Source: CAYPGJ01 sp050174775 (lineage in GTDB: Bacteria; Planctomycetota; Phycisphaerae; Phycisphaerales; UBA1924). Taken from it: DNA of 64,000 bases. The first letter of the stretch is position 1; each line of letters opens with the position of its first letter. Below are positions 63,186 to 64,000 of this stretch, in pieces. A model generated the notes under the pieces. The model saw only the letters and a program-made list of their open reading frames with translations, ran no database searches and was not told the origin of the DNA. The stretch spans positions 806,001 through 870,000 of the forward strand of contig JBFXJP010000001.1 in assembly GCA_050174775.1 (NCBI GenBank), read 5' to 3'. Made by a program: the position numbers and the translations under genes.

Positions 63186-64000
63186 CCCCCCGACCACATC
63201 CGCCCGACGCGCGCACGCTCACACAGCGCGCCGCGCGAGCGCATGGTCCATGCTGGCCGCAGGGCTCATCGCCCTGTGGCTCGCCTTCTCCCCCGCGCCC
63301 TCCTCCGCGCACGCGGACGAGCCCGCGCACCCATCAACCAACGCGATGTGCCCCGTCATGACCGACGAGCCCGTCGACCCCGACATCTCCCTCCTCCACG
63401 ACGGCAATACCGTCCTCTTCTGCTGCCAGAAGTGCCGCAGACTCTTCGAAGCCGCGCCCGACAAATACCTCCCCCACCTCCCCCAGTTCGGCGGCACGCC
63501 CCCCATCGCGGCCCCCGTCTCCTCCACCCACGCCGCAACCCCCGACGACGACGATCACGACGACGACAAACCCGCAACCTCCTCCCGCGACTTCTCCTCC
63601 GTCCCTCTCCTCGAACGCCTCGGGCGCTTCCACGTCGTCACCGTCCACTTCCCCATCGCGCTCCTCTGCATCGCCGCACTCATCGAACTCTTCCGACCCA
63701 AGCGCGCAACCACCGAACCCGAATCACACGCCGCATTCACCGTCCGGCTCCTCGCATGGCTCGGCGCCGCCGGCGCGCTCCTCGCCATGACCCTCGGCCT
63801 CATCCACGAAGAAGCCGTCGAAGCCACACTCTCCGGCGCCGCATACGAAACGCTCGAACTCCACCAACTCACCGGCATCATCTCCGCCGTCGCCGCGACC
63901 CTCGTCGCACTGGCCCTCCAGGCCCGCGCCGCCCAGCCACAAACACTCATCGCCAAGCTCGCCGCCCCACTCCTCTACCTCCTCGCGCTCACCACCATCA
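63172..64000 (+). CDS. YHS-DUF2231 membrane protein (cut by the window end)
   Basis: 276 residues are visible from ATG 63172, which lies inside the previous gene, so the two are coupled. An N-terminal hydrophobic segment (26-45) is followed by a YHS domain (C60 in AMCPVMTDEPVDPD, C84-C85-C88 in FCCQKC) and an acidic/His linker (DDDDHDDDK, 125-133). A DUF2231-type membrane domain starts with LGRFHVVTVHFPIALLCIAALIELF (about 150-174) and further helices at about 192-211, 233-251 and 262-275. DUF2231 proteins of unknown function often accompany cytochromes or metal proteins. The reading frame has no stop before the end of the window. Confidence 0.8.
   Translation, partial: MQPTNPPTTSARRAHAHTARRASAWSMLAAGLIALWLAFSPAPSSAHADEPAHPSTNAMCPVMTDEPVDPDISLLHDGNTVLFCCQKCRRLFEAAPDKYLPHLPQFGGTPPIAAPVSSTHAATPDDDDHDDDKPATSSRDFSSVPLLERLGRFHVVTVHFPIALLCIAALIELFRPKRATTEPESHAAFTVRLLAWLGAAGALLAMTLGLIHEEAVEATLSGAAYETLELHQLTGIISAVAATLVALALQARAAQPQTLIAKLAAPLLYLLALTTI

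Overview
The window looks like chromosome of a high-GC planctomycete, most likely class Phycisphaerae. The evidence is indirect: short dockerin-like GDANGDG...DLNIVLS pairs closing secreted proteins, PTPGAAALLG...RRRR C-terminal tails, DUF1569, DUF1570-like, DUF6263-like and DUF1559-like proteins, prepilin-type secreted proteins, and a divergent short L34. No 16S gene is present, so placement is an inference.

Layout. 0-8 kb: the end of a subtilisin-like secreted protease, a large repeat-rich dockerin protein, an FHA-GAF-PP2C phosphatase, a thioredoxin-NHL protein, a free-methionine-R-sulfoxide reductase and a bizarre Phe/Asn/Pro/Trp-rich low-complexity protein. 8.4-19.1 kb: housekeeping (tRNA-Ile, MoxR ATPase, RNase III, L34, SucC, OsmC, an 8-EF-hand protein, a methyltransferase, L28). 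Inside it a DUF559 nuclease gene sits between two inverted copies of a palindromic repeat. 19.3-30.2 kb: a DUF255 thioredoxin protein, then about 4 kb dominated by repeats (a 218-bp tandem array, family A and family B palindromes, a second DUF559 gene), then fumarylacetoacetase, HEAT protein, HPF-like protein and prolyl-tRNA synthetase. 30.5-38.9 kb: secreted proteins with sorting-type tails, including a tandem triplicated P-domain module of about 1.06 kb and a flavin halogenase-like enzyme. 38.8-47.3 kb: CPA2 antiporter, tRNA-Arg, an active/inactive M16 peptidase pair, and a heme-O synthase - ABC-2 exporter - Sco1 operon. 47.3-54.6 kb: a candidate small RNA, dnaA, a DegT aminotransferase, a prepilin-like protein, tRNA-Tyr and tRNA-Thr, and a gluzincin-like protein. 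54.7-64 kb: a metal-efflux operon (Cys-rich exported protein, TolC-like, CusB-like adaptor with two metal-binding modules, CusA-like RND pump with extra membrane segments, a four-YHS-domain protein, and a YHS-DUF2231 membrane protein cut by the window end).

Strand composition by eye: the + strand is C-rich from 0 to about 19 kb, G-rich from about 19.5 to 47 kb, and C-rich again to 64 kb, independent of gene orientation. The polarity at dnaA is opposite to that expected for a replication origin.

Most promising for novelty: DUF559 nuclease genes bracketed by variable-arm palindromic repeats (a possible REP/RAYT-like mobile arrangement with a different enzyme), the P-domain module array with conserved upstream leader reading frames, and the YHS-rich metal-handling operon.
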